A DNA stretch of 64,000 bases from JAIOSM01 sp964565415 (GTDB lineage: Bacteria; Desulfobacterota; Desulfobacteria; Desulfobacterales; Desulfobacteraceae), in contig CAZMEX010000006.1 in assembly GCA_964565415.1 (NCBI GenBank), forward strand, positions 1-64,000, given 5' to 3'. The notes under the pieces were generated by a model. That model searched no databases. It had not been told where the DNA came from and saw only the letters and a list, made by a program, of their open reading frames with translations. Positions 51,645 to 60,115 of the stretch are shown in pieces (the stretch's first letter is position 1; each line of letters begins with the position of its first letter). A program made the position numbers and the translations under genes.

Positions 51645-51834
51645 CTTTTTTTACTGTAACACGTTTTGCAGCAATTTCACGTAACACAGTTACAACATCT
51701 TTATTTTTTGATTTTATTAAAAAATCTCCACCTTCTCTAACCTGTCTTACCCGTTTAGCTGCCAGATGAACAAGCTGAAACCTGTTATCGACATTTTGCA
51801 GACAATCTTCAATTGTAACTCTAGCCAAAGTCAA
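51619..51834 (-). CDS. rpoZ: RNA polymerase omega subunit RpoZ
   Basis: This 71-residue protein begins with MTLARVTIEDCLQNVDNRFQ and contains LVHLAAKRVRQVREGG and VVTVLREIAAKRV, which match omega closely. It aids assembly of the RNA polymerase beta-prime subunit. It is 10 bases after greA and overlaps ttcA by 26 bases. The length is slightly below the common 80-90 residues because the C-terminus is short. Confidence 0.92.
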   Translation of the reverse strand: MTLARVTIEDCLQNVDNRFQLVHLAAKRVRQVREGGDFLIKSKNKDVVTVLREIAAKRVTVKKDGDDSEES

Positions 51835-51844
51835 ACCTCCTTAT

Positions 51845-52312
51845 TTATAAAATATCAATAACTTCATAAGTTCTTTTTCCGCCAGGTGCCTGGAGTGTTG
51901 CTTCATCACCAGGTTTTTTGCCAAGAAGTGCTCTTCCCAGCGGCGAAGCAACTGATATTTTCCCTTTTTTAATATCTGCTTCATCCTCTCCAACTATCTG
52001 GTATTCAAACTCTTCTTCAGAATCAATATTTTCCACCAGTACTTTACAGGCGAATCGTACACAATCTTTTTTTACCTTATCAGGATCAACCACTTCAGCA
52101 TTAGCTAATTTATACCCTATCTCACCGATTCTTCCCTGAATAAAGCCCTGTTTTTCTTTTGCAGCATCAAACTCTGCATTTTCTGAAAGATCACCATGGG
52201 CCCTTGCTATTGCAATTGCTTTTATATTTTCCGGCCGATCAACACTTTTTAATCTTTTGAGCTCTGCATTAAGAGCTTCATATCCTTGTTTTGTTATTGC
52301 TATTTTACCCAA
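51845..52312 (-). CDS. greA: Transcription elongation factor GreA
   Basis: This 155-residue protein has the N-terminal coiled coil (AIAIARAHGDLSENAEFDAAK, acidic tip DLSENAEF) and the C-terminal FKBP-like domain (VASPLGRALLGKKPGDEATL). It stimulates RNA cleavage by backtracked polymerase. The gene is 30 bases after asd and 10 before rpoZ in the same operon. Confidence 0.96.
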   Translation of the reverse strand: MGKIAITKQGYEALNAELKRLKSVDRPENIKAIAIARAHGDLSENAEFDAAKEKQGFIQGRIGEIGYKLANAEVVDPDKVKKDCVRFACKVLVENIDSEEEFEYQIVGEDEADIKKGKISVASPLGRALLGKKPGDEATLQAPGGKRTYEVIDIL

Positions 52313-52342
52313 ACCTCAACTTCTCCTAAATTGCTTATAAAT

Positions 52343-53374
52343 TTATAAATAATTTTGAGCTAAAAGCTTGCCTATCTGGACTGTATTAGTCGCAGCACCT
52401 TTTCTTATATTGTCAGAAACAATCCAGAGATCAATTCCGTTTTCAATACTCACGTCTTCCCTTATTCTACCAACAAAGGTTAAATCATTTCCTTGAGCAT
52501 CTAAAGCAAGAGGATAAACACTGTTTTGAGGATCATCCAACACCTTTACTCCGGGAGCAGTTTCCAATAGAGAACGTATCTGATCAGATGTTGCATGTTT
52601 GAAAGTTTCTACATTAACAGATTCAGAATGGGAATAAAAAACAGGAACACGTACAGTAGTAGCAGTGATTCCAATTTCTTGGTCACCAAGAATCTTTCTT
52701 GTTTCATTGACCATTTTCATCTCTTCTCTTGAGTAGCCTGAATCAAGAAAAGAGTCTATCTGTGGCAATACATTAAAGGCAATTGGATGGGGATACACTT
52801 CAGCCACACAAGGTTTGCCAGCAACAAAAGCCTTGGTCTGCTCTGTAAGCTCATTTATAGCCTTTACCCCTGAACCTGAAACAGCTTGATAGGTGGAGAT
52901 AACCAGCCTTTTTATTCCAAATTTTTTATGTATGGGATTTAAAGCAACAACCATTTGTATGGTTGAACAATTGGGATTTGCAATAATTCCTCTGTTTTTA
53001 TAACCTGCAACAGCATCTGGATTAACTTCAGGTACAATAAGGGGAATCTCTGGATCCATACGCCAGGCACTGGAGTTATCCACTACCACACAACCAGCAT
53101 CAGCAGCAAATGGTGCAAACTTTAAACTTGTATCACCACCAGCTGAAAAAAGAGCAAGATCAAATCCTTTAAAGGAATCCTTTGTCATCTCTTCAACAAC
53201 AAAGGTTTCATCCTTAAATTTTATTTTTTTCCCTGCTGAACGACTCGATGCAAGAAGCTTAAAATTATTAATCATAAAATCCTGCTCTTCAAGGCAGGTC
53301 AACATCTGATTTCCCACAGCTCCTGTTGCACCTGCAACAATAACATTTAATTTTTTTTCAACCTTTTTAACCAT
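52343..53374 (-). CDS. asd: Aspartate-semialdehyde dehydrogenase
   Basis: This 343-residue NADP-dependent enzyme has VIVAGATGAVGNQMLTCLEE (dinucleotide site), LFSAGGDTSLKFAPFAADAG, and the active-site Cys in NPNCSTIQMVVALNPIHKKF. QAVSGSGVKAINEL and the C-terminal RIREDVSIENGIDLWIVSDN complete the picture. It reduces aspartyl phosphate in the aspartate pathway to Lys, Thr and Met. The ATG (53374) is preceded by an AGAGG Shine-Dalgarno that is duplicated in a 16-base tandem repeat. Confidence 0.95.
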   Translation of the reverse strand: MVKKVEKKLNVIVAGATGAVGNQMLTCLEEQDFMINNFKLLASSRSAGKKIKFKDETFVVEEMTKDSFKGFDLALFSAGGDTSLKFAPFAADAGCVVVDNSSAWRMDPEIPLIVPEVNPDAVAGYKNRGIIANPNCSTIQMVVALNPIHKKFGIKRLVISTYQAVSGSGVKAINELTEQTKAFVAGKPCVAEVYPHPIAFNVLPQIDSFLDSGYSREEMKMVNETRKILGDQEIGITATTVRVPVFYSHSESVNVETFKHATSDQIRSLLETAPGVKVLDDPQNSVYPLALDAQGNDLTFVGRIREDVSIENGIDLWIVSDNIRKGAATNTVQIGKLLAQNYL

Positions 53375-53404
53375 TGATAACCTCTAAAATTGATAACCTC
53401 TAAA
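53373..53404. repeat. 16-base tandem duplication over the asd ribosome binding site
   Basis: ATTGATAACCTCTAAA occurs twice in tandem, exactly (53373-53388 and 53389-53404). Read on the minus strand it duplicates the AGAGG Shine-Dalgarno and the spacer right before the asd ATG. Only the proximal copy is correctly placed. Confidence 0.85.
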
Positions 53405-53433
53405 ATTTCAATATTTTTATTCTTTTATTTTTA

Positions 53434-54171
53434 TTATTTATTTTTCTGCCGTGAAGATATAGAGTGATGAGAATAAAGCAAAGTAAGAGGTCCTGAAACA
53501 ATATAAACAGATAAAACTGCAAATAAAACTATCCAGGGCTCATATGCAACAGTTGCAAGGACTAAAACCAATCCCACAAGCCTGTTAAATTTCATTTTAT
53601 TAAAAAGAGATACTTTTTTAAAGCTGTTATATTTAATTGAACTTACCATACAAAAAGATAAAGAATAGAGCATTACCAGAAAAACTATCTGATAATTATC
53701 AGGAGCAATATTAAGCCGTGAAAAGAGTAAAATAGTAACAGCGGTCATTCCGGCAGCAACAGGAATAGGAAGCCCTTCAAAACTATTAGAACTTTGCGGG
53801 GTCCCAGCTGTTGTATTAAACCTTGCAAGGCGAAGCGCACCACAAATCATAAAAAGAAAGCCTGCAACCCAGCCAAGCCTTCCCATGGGTTTGAGCACCC
53901 AGAGTATCATAGTAAGAGATGGTGCCATACCAAAAGTCACAAGATCAGCAAGGGAATCATACTCAATACCAAACCTGCTGGTAGTATTTGTTGCCCTGGC
54001 AATTTTCCCATCAAACAGATCAAAAATGCCTCCAATTAATATGGCAATGGCTGCATCGGTAAATCGTGCATCAACTGAGGCAAGGATTGCGTAGAATCCA
54101 CAGAATATATTCATGGATGTAAAAAAATTAGGTAATATATAAATTCCTTTTTTAATATTTTCCTTTTCCAT
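53434..54171 (-). CDS. pssA: CDP-diacylglycerol--serine O-phosphatidyltransferase PssA
   Basis: This membrane enzyme of about 245 residues carries the CDP-alcohol phosphotransferase motif GGIFDLFDGKIARATN, followed by RFGIEYDSLADLV. It has several hydrophobic helices (PNFFTSMNIFCGFYAILAS, LVGLVLVLATVAYEPWIVLF). It makes phosphatidylserine for phosphatidylethanolamine synthesis. ATG 54171 sits 7 bases after AGGAGG; ATG 54177 overlaps it and the psd stop, so 54171 is the better start. It pairs with psd, which decarboxylates its product. Confidence 0.93.
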   Translation of the reverse strand: MEKENIKKGIYILPNFFTSMNIFCGFYAILASVDARFTDAAIAILIGGIFDLFDGKIARATNTTSRFGIEYDSLADLVTFGMAPSLTMILWVLKPMGRLGWVAGFLFMICGALRLARFNTTAGTPQSSNSFEGLPIPVAAGMTAVTILLFSRLNIAPDNYQIVFLVMLYSLSFCMVSSIKYNSFKKVSLFNKMKFNRLVGLVLVLATVAYEPWIVLFAVLSVYIVSGPLTLLYSHHSISSRQKNK

Positions 54172-54173
54172 TT

Positions 54174-54869
54174 TCATCCCTCCTTTTCAGTAAAAAACCC
54201 TAATATGGATGATCCAGCCTTAACCTGGTCACCTTTTGAAACTACAACTTTTGTATCCCAGGGCAGATAAAGATCAAGCCTTGACCCAAAACGAATCATA
54301 CCATAACGATCTCCCCTCCTTAGAAAAGAGTTCTTTTCAACTTTACAGATAATTCTTCTGGCAATTAAGCCTGCAATCTGCACAACCTTATAAGTATGAC
54401 CAGCTGTTGTATTAATTGTCAAAGCACTTCTTTCATTATGAACAGATGCCTTATCAAAAGATGCATTGAAAAATTTGCCTGGAGTGTATTTAACTTCTTG
54501 AACAACTCCATCAAATGGTACCCTGTTAACATGCACACTAAAAACATTCATAAAGATACTTATTTTAAGGGCCCTGGTTTCAACATATTCATTTTGATTC
54601 TCATCATTTATGATCTTTTCAATGACAATAACCCTGCCGTCGGCTGGTGATACTATTGCCCCAATCTCTTTGGTAATAAATCTTTCAGGATCCCTAAAGA
54701 ACCAGCATACAAAACAAGTCAGCAAAAGAGCTACCCAGCCAAGGATAGCAACTTCAAAATAGAACAACAGACCTGTAACTATACCACTGATGAAGATGAA
54801 TATCAAACCAGGCACTGCTACTGGCAGATATGATCTGGATAATTGTTTTTCTATATTCATTATATTCAC
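54174..54869 (-). CDS. psd: Phosphatidylserine decarboxylase Psd (archaeal-type)
   Basis: This 231-residue protein has an N-terminal membrane region (VPGLIFIFISGIVTGLLFY, LGWVALLLTCFVCWFF). The catalytic part has VSPADGRVIVIEKI, VHVNRVPFDGVVQEVKYTPG and the self-cleavage site RFGSRLDLYLP. Ser of GS becomes the pyruvoyl group. The shorter type A (archaeal-like) form is common in delta-proteobacteria. GTG 54869 or ATG 54860 may be the start. The product is PE; the gene begins a seven-gene operon with a promoter at 54907-54936. Confidence 0.93.
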   Translation of the reverse strand: MNIMNIEKQLSRSYLPVAVPGLIFIFISGIVTGLLFYFEVAILGWVALLLTCFVCWFFRDPERFITKEIGAIVSPADGRVIVIEKIINDENQNEYVETRALKISIFMNVFSVHVNRVPFDGVVQEVKYTPGKFFNASFDKASVHNERSALTINTTAGHTYKVVQIAGLIARRIICKVEKNSFLRRGDRYGMIRFGSRLDLYLPWDTKVVVSKGDQVKAGSSILGFFTEKEG

Positions 54870-54906
54870 AAGCTCATACTGCTTAATTTACAATTAAAAA
54901 CTTTGG

Positions 54907-54936
54907 AGTATATCTTATATCCCATGCTTTTGTCAA
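54907..54936 (-). promoter_or_regulatory. Sigma-70-type promoter of the psd-folE2 operon
   Basis: TTGACA (54936-54931), an 18-base spacer and TATACT (54912-54907) lie in the gap between tsaB and psd. The predicted transcript start is near 54900, about 30 bases before the psd start codons. It should drive psd through folE2, which have only short gaps or overlaps. Confidence 0.65.
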
Positions 54937-54973
54937 TAATTTTACAGCTTTATCAAACATAATCTTTAACCAA

Positions 54974-55681
54974 TCAAAGGTCTTTTTGAGATTTTTTTAA
55001 TTTATTAACCTGGGCATCTGATTTTCTCAAATATTTTGGAACAAGAGAGTAGTTATCAAGCTTGTTGTTATTAAAAACAGAAGAATTTTGGGAAAAAACC
55101 TGAACAAGAGCAGAGGCACTCACTCTGTTTTGAAACAGTGGAGCAAACACTGCTTTTTTTTTAAACCTGGTCTCCAGGATTTCTCTGTATGCAACAACCC
55201 CTGAGCCTGCAAAAAGAGCATCCTCATCTAATAATTCGAGTACATCTATTGGTTTTAAAGCTTTTTCTTCGCTCTTTTTTAACAGCTTACCGTTATTAAA
55301 GTTATAAGTTGCATGGTATAGTTCTCCTCTTTGCGCATCCATGATCACACATACAGGTATTGATGAAAATGAGAACTGCCATGCAATACCATCGAGACTT
55401 GAAATACCGATACAAGGTTTTGATACGGCAAAGCTGAGTCCTTTAATAGTGCTGATACCAATTCTTAAACCTGTGAAACTTCCAGGACCTCTTGCTGCTA
55501 TTAATCCATCAAGTTCCCAAGGCTTAATACCTGCTCTATCCATAATTTGAGCAACCATGCCCATAATGCGCTTTGAATGGGTTTTTTTTGCTGCCCACAT
55601 CTCTTCACATACAGGATTGTTATCTATAGTCAAAGCCATACTGCATTCTTTTTCAGCAGTACTTATGGCGAGTATCTTCAA
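54974..55681 (-). CDS. tsaB: tRNA threonylcarbamoyladenosine protein TsaB
   Basis: This 235-residue protein of the ASKHA fold has LAISTAEKECSMALTIDN, LIAARGPGSFTGLRIGISTI and KGLSFAVSKPCIGISSLDGI. These identify TsaB (YeaZ), the partner of TsaD in t6A37 synthesis. It lies 1 base after lon, so the two are probably co-transcribed. The C-terminal LVQVFSQNSSVF tail is as in the family. Confidence 0.9.
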   Translation of the reverse strand: MKILAISTAEKECSMALTIDNNPVCEEMWAAKKTHSKRIMGMVAQIMDRAGIKPWELDGLIAARGPGSFTGLRIGISTIKGLSFAVSKPCIGISSLDGIAWQFSFSSIPVCVIMDAQRGELYHATYNFNNGKLLKKSEEKALKPIDVLELLDEDALFAGSGVVAYREILETRFKKKAVFAPLFQNRVSASALVQVFSQNSSVFNNNKLDNYSLVPKYLRKSDAQVNKLKKSQKDL

Positions 55682-55682
55682 A

Positions 55683-58061
55683 TCATTTATCCTTTATCAA
55701 GGCCACTTCAATAACCTGATCCAACTCTTTTACAACAATGAACTCAAGCTTCTTTTTTATGGTTTGTGGTATCTCAAAAAGATCATTTTTATTTTTTTCA
55801 GGGATAATGACTTTCTCTATTCCTGCCCTTACAGCCCCAAGCGCTTTTTCTTTTAGTCCACCAATGGGTAAGACTCTTCCACGCAAAGTTATCTCGCCTG
55901 TCATGGCGACCTTACTGTCAACCAATCTGCCTGTTAAAGCAGATATCATTGCAACTGCAATTCCAATGCCGGCTGAAGGTCCGTCTTTTGGGATGGCACC
56001 TGCTGGTACATGTATATGAATATCATTATTATCTATGGCTTTGGCTGGAATTTTAAGTTTTTTCATATTACTTTTTACGTAGGTCAAGGCAGCTTTTGCA
56101 GATTCCTGCATAACATCACCAATCTGCCCTGTGATAACAAGCTCACCCTTCCCTTTTACAAGAGAGGCTTCGATATATAGATGCTCACCGCCTGCTTCTG
56201 TCCATGCAAGTCCTGTAACAAGACCTGCCTGACTCTCTTCCTGATCAAGCTCTGGAAAAAATTTTGCAGGACCTAGATACTTTGCAAGGTTCTGTTTTGT
56301 TATGGAAAATTTTCCCTTTTCCCCTCCGGCAATCTTTCTTGCTATTTTTCGGCATATTTTATCAAGATTTCTCTCTAAATTTCTCAATCCTGCCTCTTGT
56401 GTGTATTCAAACAAAATAGAACCCATAGCACCTGAACTTATGTCAATAGACCTTCGTATAAGACCATTCTCTTTTTTCTTACGTGGGAACAGATGCCTTT
56501 CTGCTATAATCTGTTTTTCCTCAACAGTATAGCCTGATAGCCTGATCACCTCCATTCTGTCAAACAATGCTGACGGAATAGTATCGGAAACATTGGCAGT
56601 AAGAATAAAAAGTACATTGGAGAGATCAAAAGGCATATTAAGGTAATGGTCTGAGAACTCAAAATTTTGTTCTGGATCAAGTGCCTCAAGAAGAGCAGAA
56701 GATGGATCACCCCGAAAATCATTTCCAAGCTTATCAATCTCATCCAGCATAAATACAGGATTATTTGTTCCACACTGTTTCAAGCCCTGGAGAATTCTGC
56801 CGGGCATTGCTCCAATATATGTACGCCTATGCCCTCTTATCTCGGCCTCATCCCGGATACCACCCAGGGAAAACCGAAAAAATTTTCGCTTCATTGCTTT
56901 AGCAATTGCCTGCCCTAAAGAAGTCTTTCCAACACCGGGAGGCCCAACAAAACAGAGTATCTGTCCCTTTTTATCAGGATTGAGCTGACGAACACTCAAA
57001 TATTCAAGGATTCTCTCCTTTACTTTGTCAAGACCATAGTGATTTTTATCAAGCAGTTGAGCAGATTTTTCAATATCCAAAAAATCCTTTGATGATTTTG
57101 TCCAGGGTAATTCAACAATACAGTCTAAATAGCTTCGAATTATCGAAGCTTCCGATGAATCAGAATGCATCTGTTCAAGTCTTTTAAGTTGCTTGTACGC
57201 CTCTTTTTCACACTTTGTTGGTATTTTTGCCTTTTTGATCTTCAGTCGATACTCTTCTATTTCGATTAATCTGTCATCGGTCTCACCAAGCTCCTTATGG
57301 ATTGCTTTAATCTGCTCTCTTAAATAATAATCTTTCTGATTTCTATGTATTTCATCTTTGACATCAGTCTGGATTTTGGCCTGAACCGCTGAAAGATCAA
57401 CTTCCCGGGCAAGGAAATCATTAACTTTTTTCAAACGCTCCATGGGGTCGTCTATCTCAATCAATTCTTGAGAATCAGCAACCTTAAGATTCAAATTAGA
57501 TGCCACAAGATCAGCAAGTTTTCCTAAAGATTCAATATAGTTTAAAAGATCAACAGCATCCTGGGAAAATTCTCCCTTTAGAGCCAGTAGTTTCCCACTG
57601 TTCTCTTTCACATTGCGCATTAAAGCTTCATGCTCGATATTTAATTCTTTTATCTCTTTATCTTCAATAATCTCTATTTTCACTTCAAAATAAGCACGTT
57701 TTGTTGTGTATTTTACTATTTTTGCCTTGGTAATGCCTTGAACCAATGCCTTTACCTTCCCATCAGGTAATTTCAGCATCTTCTGCACTCTGCCGACAGT
57801 TCCGACCCTATAAACATCGGAAGCTTTGGGATTTTCAACTGAAGAATCTTTTTGTGCAGAAAGGAAAATATATCGATCTCTATTTATTGACTCCTCAATT
57901 GCTTTAATGGATTTCTCCCTTCCTACAAATAAAGGCAAAAGCATATCAGTAAAAACAACAACATCTCTCACGGGCATCATTGAAATAGTACGAGGAATCT
58001 TATCAAAGTCTCCCTCTTTCTCTATTACATCAATGAGATCATCCATATCAGTTTCAGCCAT
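55683..58061 (-). CDS. lon: ATP-dependent protease Lon
   Basis: This 792-residue enzyme has an N-terminal LON domain (SMMPVRDVVVFTDMLLPLFV), a helical linker, then the AAA+ core with Walker A VGPPGVGKTSLGQAI, Walker B VFMLDEIDKLGNDF and the sensor FILTANVSDTIPSALFDRM. The peptidase domain has Ser in KDGPSAGIGIAVAMISAL and Lys in GGLKEKALGAVRAGIEKVII. It degrades damaged and regulatory proteins. Start ATG 58061 has AAAGGGG upstream. Usual length for bacterial Lon is 780-820, so it is complete. Confidence 0.97.
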   Translation of the reverse strand: MAETDMDDLIDVIEKEGDFDKIPRTISMMPVRDVVVFTDMLLPLFVGREKSIKAIEESINRDRYIFLSAQKDSSVENPKASDVYRVGTVGRVQKMLKLPDGKVKALVQGITKAKIVKYTTKRAYFEVKIEIIEDKEIKELNIEHEALMRNVKENSGKLLALKGEFSQDAVDLLNYIESLGKLADLVASNLNLKVADSQELIEIDDPMERLKKVNDFLAREVDLSAVQAKIQTDVKDEIHRNQKDYYLREQIKAIHKELGETDDRLIEIEEYRLKIKKAKIPTKCEKEAYKQLKRLEQMHSDSSEASIIRSYLDCIVELPWTKSSKDFLDIEKSAQLLDKNHYGLDKVKERILEYLSVRQLNPDKKGQILCFVGPPGVGKTSLGQAIAKAMKRKFFRFSLGGIRDEAEIRGHRRTYIGAMPGRILQGLKQCGTNNPVFMLDEIDKLGNDFRGDPSSALLEALDPEQNFEFSDHYLNMPFDLSNVLFILTANVSDTIPSALFDRMEVIRLSGYTVEEKQIIAERHLFPRKKKENGLIRRSIDISSGAMGSILFEYTQEAGLRNLERNLDKICRKIARKIAGGEKGKFSITKQNLAKYLGPAKFFPELDQEESQAGLVTGLAWTEAGGEHLYIEASLVKGKGELVITGQIGDVMQESAKAALTYVKSNMKKLKIPAKAIDNNDIHIHVPAGAIPKDGPSAGIGIAVAMISALTGRLVDSKVAMTGEITLRGRVLPIGGLKEKALGAVRAGIEKVIIPEKNKNDLFEIPQTIKKKLEFIVVKELDQVIEVALIKDK

Positions 58062-58119
58062 ATATATCTGTTACCCCTTTCAATTCATTTATCACTGTTA
58101 TCCACTATTATTTATCCAA

Positions 58120-58128
58120 ATTATATCA
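58120..58128 (-). promoter_or_regulatory. Extended -10 promoter candidate of lon
   Basis: TG-A-TATAAT (58128-58120) is an extended -10 on the minus strand, 58 bases before the lon ATG. No good -35 accompanies it at 16-18 bases, which is acceptable for an extended -10. A heat-shock type promoter was looked for and not found. Confidence 0.35.
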
Positions 58129-58284
58129 CGAATAATTATACTTGTATTTGTACAATAAAACATTTTTTTCCTTTTACAACATATTACACCATTTTTTTTT
58201 ATCTATTAAAATTATTGACAGACAAATGGCTTTTGTCTATTTTTAATCTCAATAAATTATTTTTACAGGAGCCATCTTAAGTTA

Positions 58285-59073
58285 ATGTATATTTATATGG
58301 ATCAAATACTATTATTTCTGATTTTTATGTTTGGGGCTTCGGCAGGCAGTTTCTATAACGTATGCATTTATAGGATCCCGAAAAAAGAGTCCATTGTAAC
58401 TCCGGGTTCCCACTGCCCCTTTTGCAAAAACAAAATCCCTTTTTATCTGAATATACCAGTCTTCAGTTATTTTATACTGCGGGGTAAATGTAAATATTGT
58501 AAACATCCGTTTTCGCCGAGATACCCACTTATTGAAGCATTGACAGGAACAATCTTAGTTTTTCTATATTTGAAATTCGGCTATTGCACAACAACCATCT
58601 TCTGGTTTATTTTTATTTCCATATTAATTATTATCTCATTTATTGATATTGATTATCAAATAATCCCTGACATCTTTTCTCTGCCTGGAATTATCCTTTT
58701 TGCCACATCTCCTTTGTTTGTACCAGGGATAAGTTTTATGGATTCTATTCTTGGGATACTCCTGGGAGGCGGGAGTCTATATCTTATCGCTGTAACATAT
58801 TATGTCCTCAAAAAAATCGATGGCATGGGCGGAGGAGATATTAAACTTCTTGCCATGATAGGTGCTGCAATAGGATACAAAGGTGTATTTTTTACTCTTT
58901 TCATTGGATCGCTTACAGGGGCAATCGCTGGAATTATAATAATGTTATCTTCTAGAGTTTTGGATACAAAGCTGAAAATACCCTTTGGTCCATATTTATC
59001 ATTTGGAGCTGTAATTTATATATTTTTTGGTCCCACTCTTATAAAATGGTATTTTTCAACGGCCCTTCTATAA
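58285..59073 (+). CDS. pilD: Prepilin peptidase (A24) / N-methyltransferase PilD
   Basis: This 262-residue membrane enzyme has the N-terminal GSFYNVCIYRIP loop and two zinc CxxC motifs in the cytoplasmic loop (CPFCKNK and CKYCKHP). The catalytic Asp pair follows (FIDIDYQIIPD, GGGDIKLLAMIGA), with about 7 helices. It cleaves type III leaders and methylates Phe(+1) of GspG/H/I/J/K. An in-frame ATG at 58297 is an alternative. It is the T2SS GspO equivalent although it lies about 14 kb from gspE. AGGAG lies upstream. Confidence 0.94.
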   Translation: MYIYMDQILLFLIFMFGASAGSFYNVCIYRIPKKESIVTPGSHCPFCKNKIPFYLNIPVFSYFILRGKCKYCKHPFSPRYPLIEALTGTILVFLYLKFGYCTTTIFWFIFISILIIISFIDIDYQIIPDIFSLPGIILFATSPLFVPGISFMDSILGILLGGGSLYLIAVTYYVLKKIDGMGGGDIKLLAMIGAAIGYKGVFFTLFIGSLTGAIAGIIIMLSSRVLDTKLKIPFGPYLSFGAVIYIFFGPTLIKWYFSTALL

Positions 59074-59110
59074 TATAACCGGTACGAATTTATGGAATTT
59101 ATATATCTAT

Positions 59111-59575
59111 TTAATCCCTGATCGCTATTTCTATAAAAAACCTGCCCTTTGTTGTTTTAAAAGGGATCACAAGAACATGGCTTGCGCCTTTAATATGCTC
59201 AACCACGCTATTCTCGCCTGACACTACACCCGCAAGCTTGATTTTCACTTTTTTATCCATCTCTGCAATTTTTGTTGTTACATGACCTGCGATCATATTG
59301 CTGATTTCCCCGACTGCATCGTCAATCTCCTCATTCATTTCAGTCATCTCTTCTCCAAACATTGCAGAAACAACTCCGAGAATGCTATTTTCATAAAATG
59401 AGACAGCAATGGAACCAGAAATATCTCCATCCATATTAAGCATACCTGTAATATCCCCAAGGGGTGTGGTCTCTTTTTTCAAAAAAATCGGTTCAGGTTT
59501 CACTTTAACCAATGCAGTTGTATCAAGAATGTATAAAGCCCCTTCAATAAAGGGATTCACCAATGAAGCGTCCAT
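59111..59575 (-). CDS. cheX: CheX-like chemotaxis phosphatase
   Basis: This 154-residue protein of the CheC/CheX/FliY type has GDISGSIAVSFYENSILGVV and the phosphatase residues EISNMIAGHVTTKIA (E..N). It would dephosphorylate CheY-type proteins. There is no other chemotaxis gene in the window. AGGAG lies just upstream of ATG 59575. Convergent with the prepilin peptidase gene (37 bases apart) and divergent from the HU-type gene. Confidence 0.8.
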   Translation of the reverse strand: MDASLVNPFIEGALYILDTTALVKVKPEPIFLKKETTPLGDITGMLNMDGDISGSIAVSFYENSILGVVSAMFGEEMTEMNEEIDDAVGEISNMIAGHVTTKIAEMDKKVKIKLAGVVSGENSVVEHIKGASHVLVIPFKTTKGRFFIEIAIRD

Positions 59576-59658
59576 AATTGTCTCCTCTCTGTATTCTCTA
59601 TTTTAACGATTTCATGCGGGTTTAGCAACTTTTTTTCAAAAAAAATTGGAATAAACAC

Positions 59659-59687
59659 TTGACACACGCCCTCCAACCACGTAACGT
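59659..59687 (+). promoter_or_regulatory. Promoter candidate of the HU-like gene
   Basis: TTGACA (59659-59664), a 17-base spacer and TAACGT (59682-59687) sit about 88 bases before the ATG at 59775. The -35 is perfect; the -10 has only its key first, second and last bases. The leader would carry a 20-base palindrome at 59725-59744. Confidence 0.45.
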
Positions 59688-59724
59688 ACGGTTAAAGCGT
59701 TATTTAAGTAACTAATTTGGTAGG

Positions 59725-59744
59725 TTAAATTCAATTGAATTTAA
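59725..59744. promoter_or_regulatory. 20-base perfect palindrome in the HU gene leader
   Basis: TTAAATTCAATTGAATTTAA is its own reverse complement. It is AT-rich and would be a plausible binding site for a dimeric regulator. It lies 17 bases upstream of the AAGGAG Shine-Dalgarno (59761-59766). Confidence 0.5.
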
Positions 59745-59774
59745 TATGCAAACCGTAAAAAAGGAGTGATAAAG

Positions 59775-60044
59775 ATGAACAAAGGCGATTTAATCAACAA
59801 GGTCTCTGAAGTACTTAACAGTAAAAAAGAAGCTTATGCAGCAGTGGATTGCATGATTGCAGCCATTACAGAAGCACTTTCCAACAACGACTCTGTAACT
59901 TTAGTCGGATTTGGTACCTTTAAAACTGCTGACAGAAAAGCAAGAAAGGGAAGAAACCCTCAAACCGGTAAAGAGATTGACATTCCAGCAAGAACTGTCC
60001 CCAAATTTGTTCCAGGCAAAGCCTTAAAAGATGCAGTAAAATAA
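59775..60044 (+). CDS. hup: HU/IHF-family DNA-binding protein
   Basis: This 89-residue nucleoid protein from ATG 59775 begins MNKGDLINKVSEVLNSKKEA and has VTLVGFGTFKTADRKARKGR, NPQTGKEIDIPARTVPKFVP and GKALKDAVK, the full HU signature. AAGGAG is 8 bases before this ATG; a GTG in frame at 59766 overlaps that site and is rejected. It organises DNA and may assist site-specific processes. It is followed by a strong intrinsic terminator. Confidence 0.95.
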   Translation: MNKGDLINKVSEVLNSKKEAYAAVDCMIAAITEALSNNDSVTLVGFGTFKTADRKARKGRNPQTGKEIDIPARTVPKFVPGKALKDAVK

Positions 60045-60060
60045 TCAATCATTCAATATT

Positions 60061-60108
60061 AATCAGGTAATATACTGGAATTAGCAATATATTACCTGAT
60101 TTTTTTTT
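60061..60108 (+). terminator. Intrinsic terminator after the HU-like gene
   Basis: AATCAGGTAATAT (60061-60073) pairs with ATATTACCTGATT (60089-60101) around a 15-base loop, and is followed by a run of T (60101-60108). The stem is 13 base pairs with no mismatch. It lies 17 bases after the hup stop and only 8 bases before the next ATG. Confidence 0.85.
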
Positions 60109-60115
60109 GTGATAT

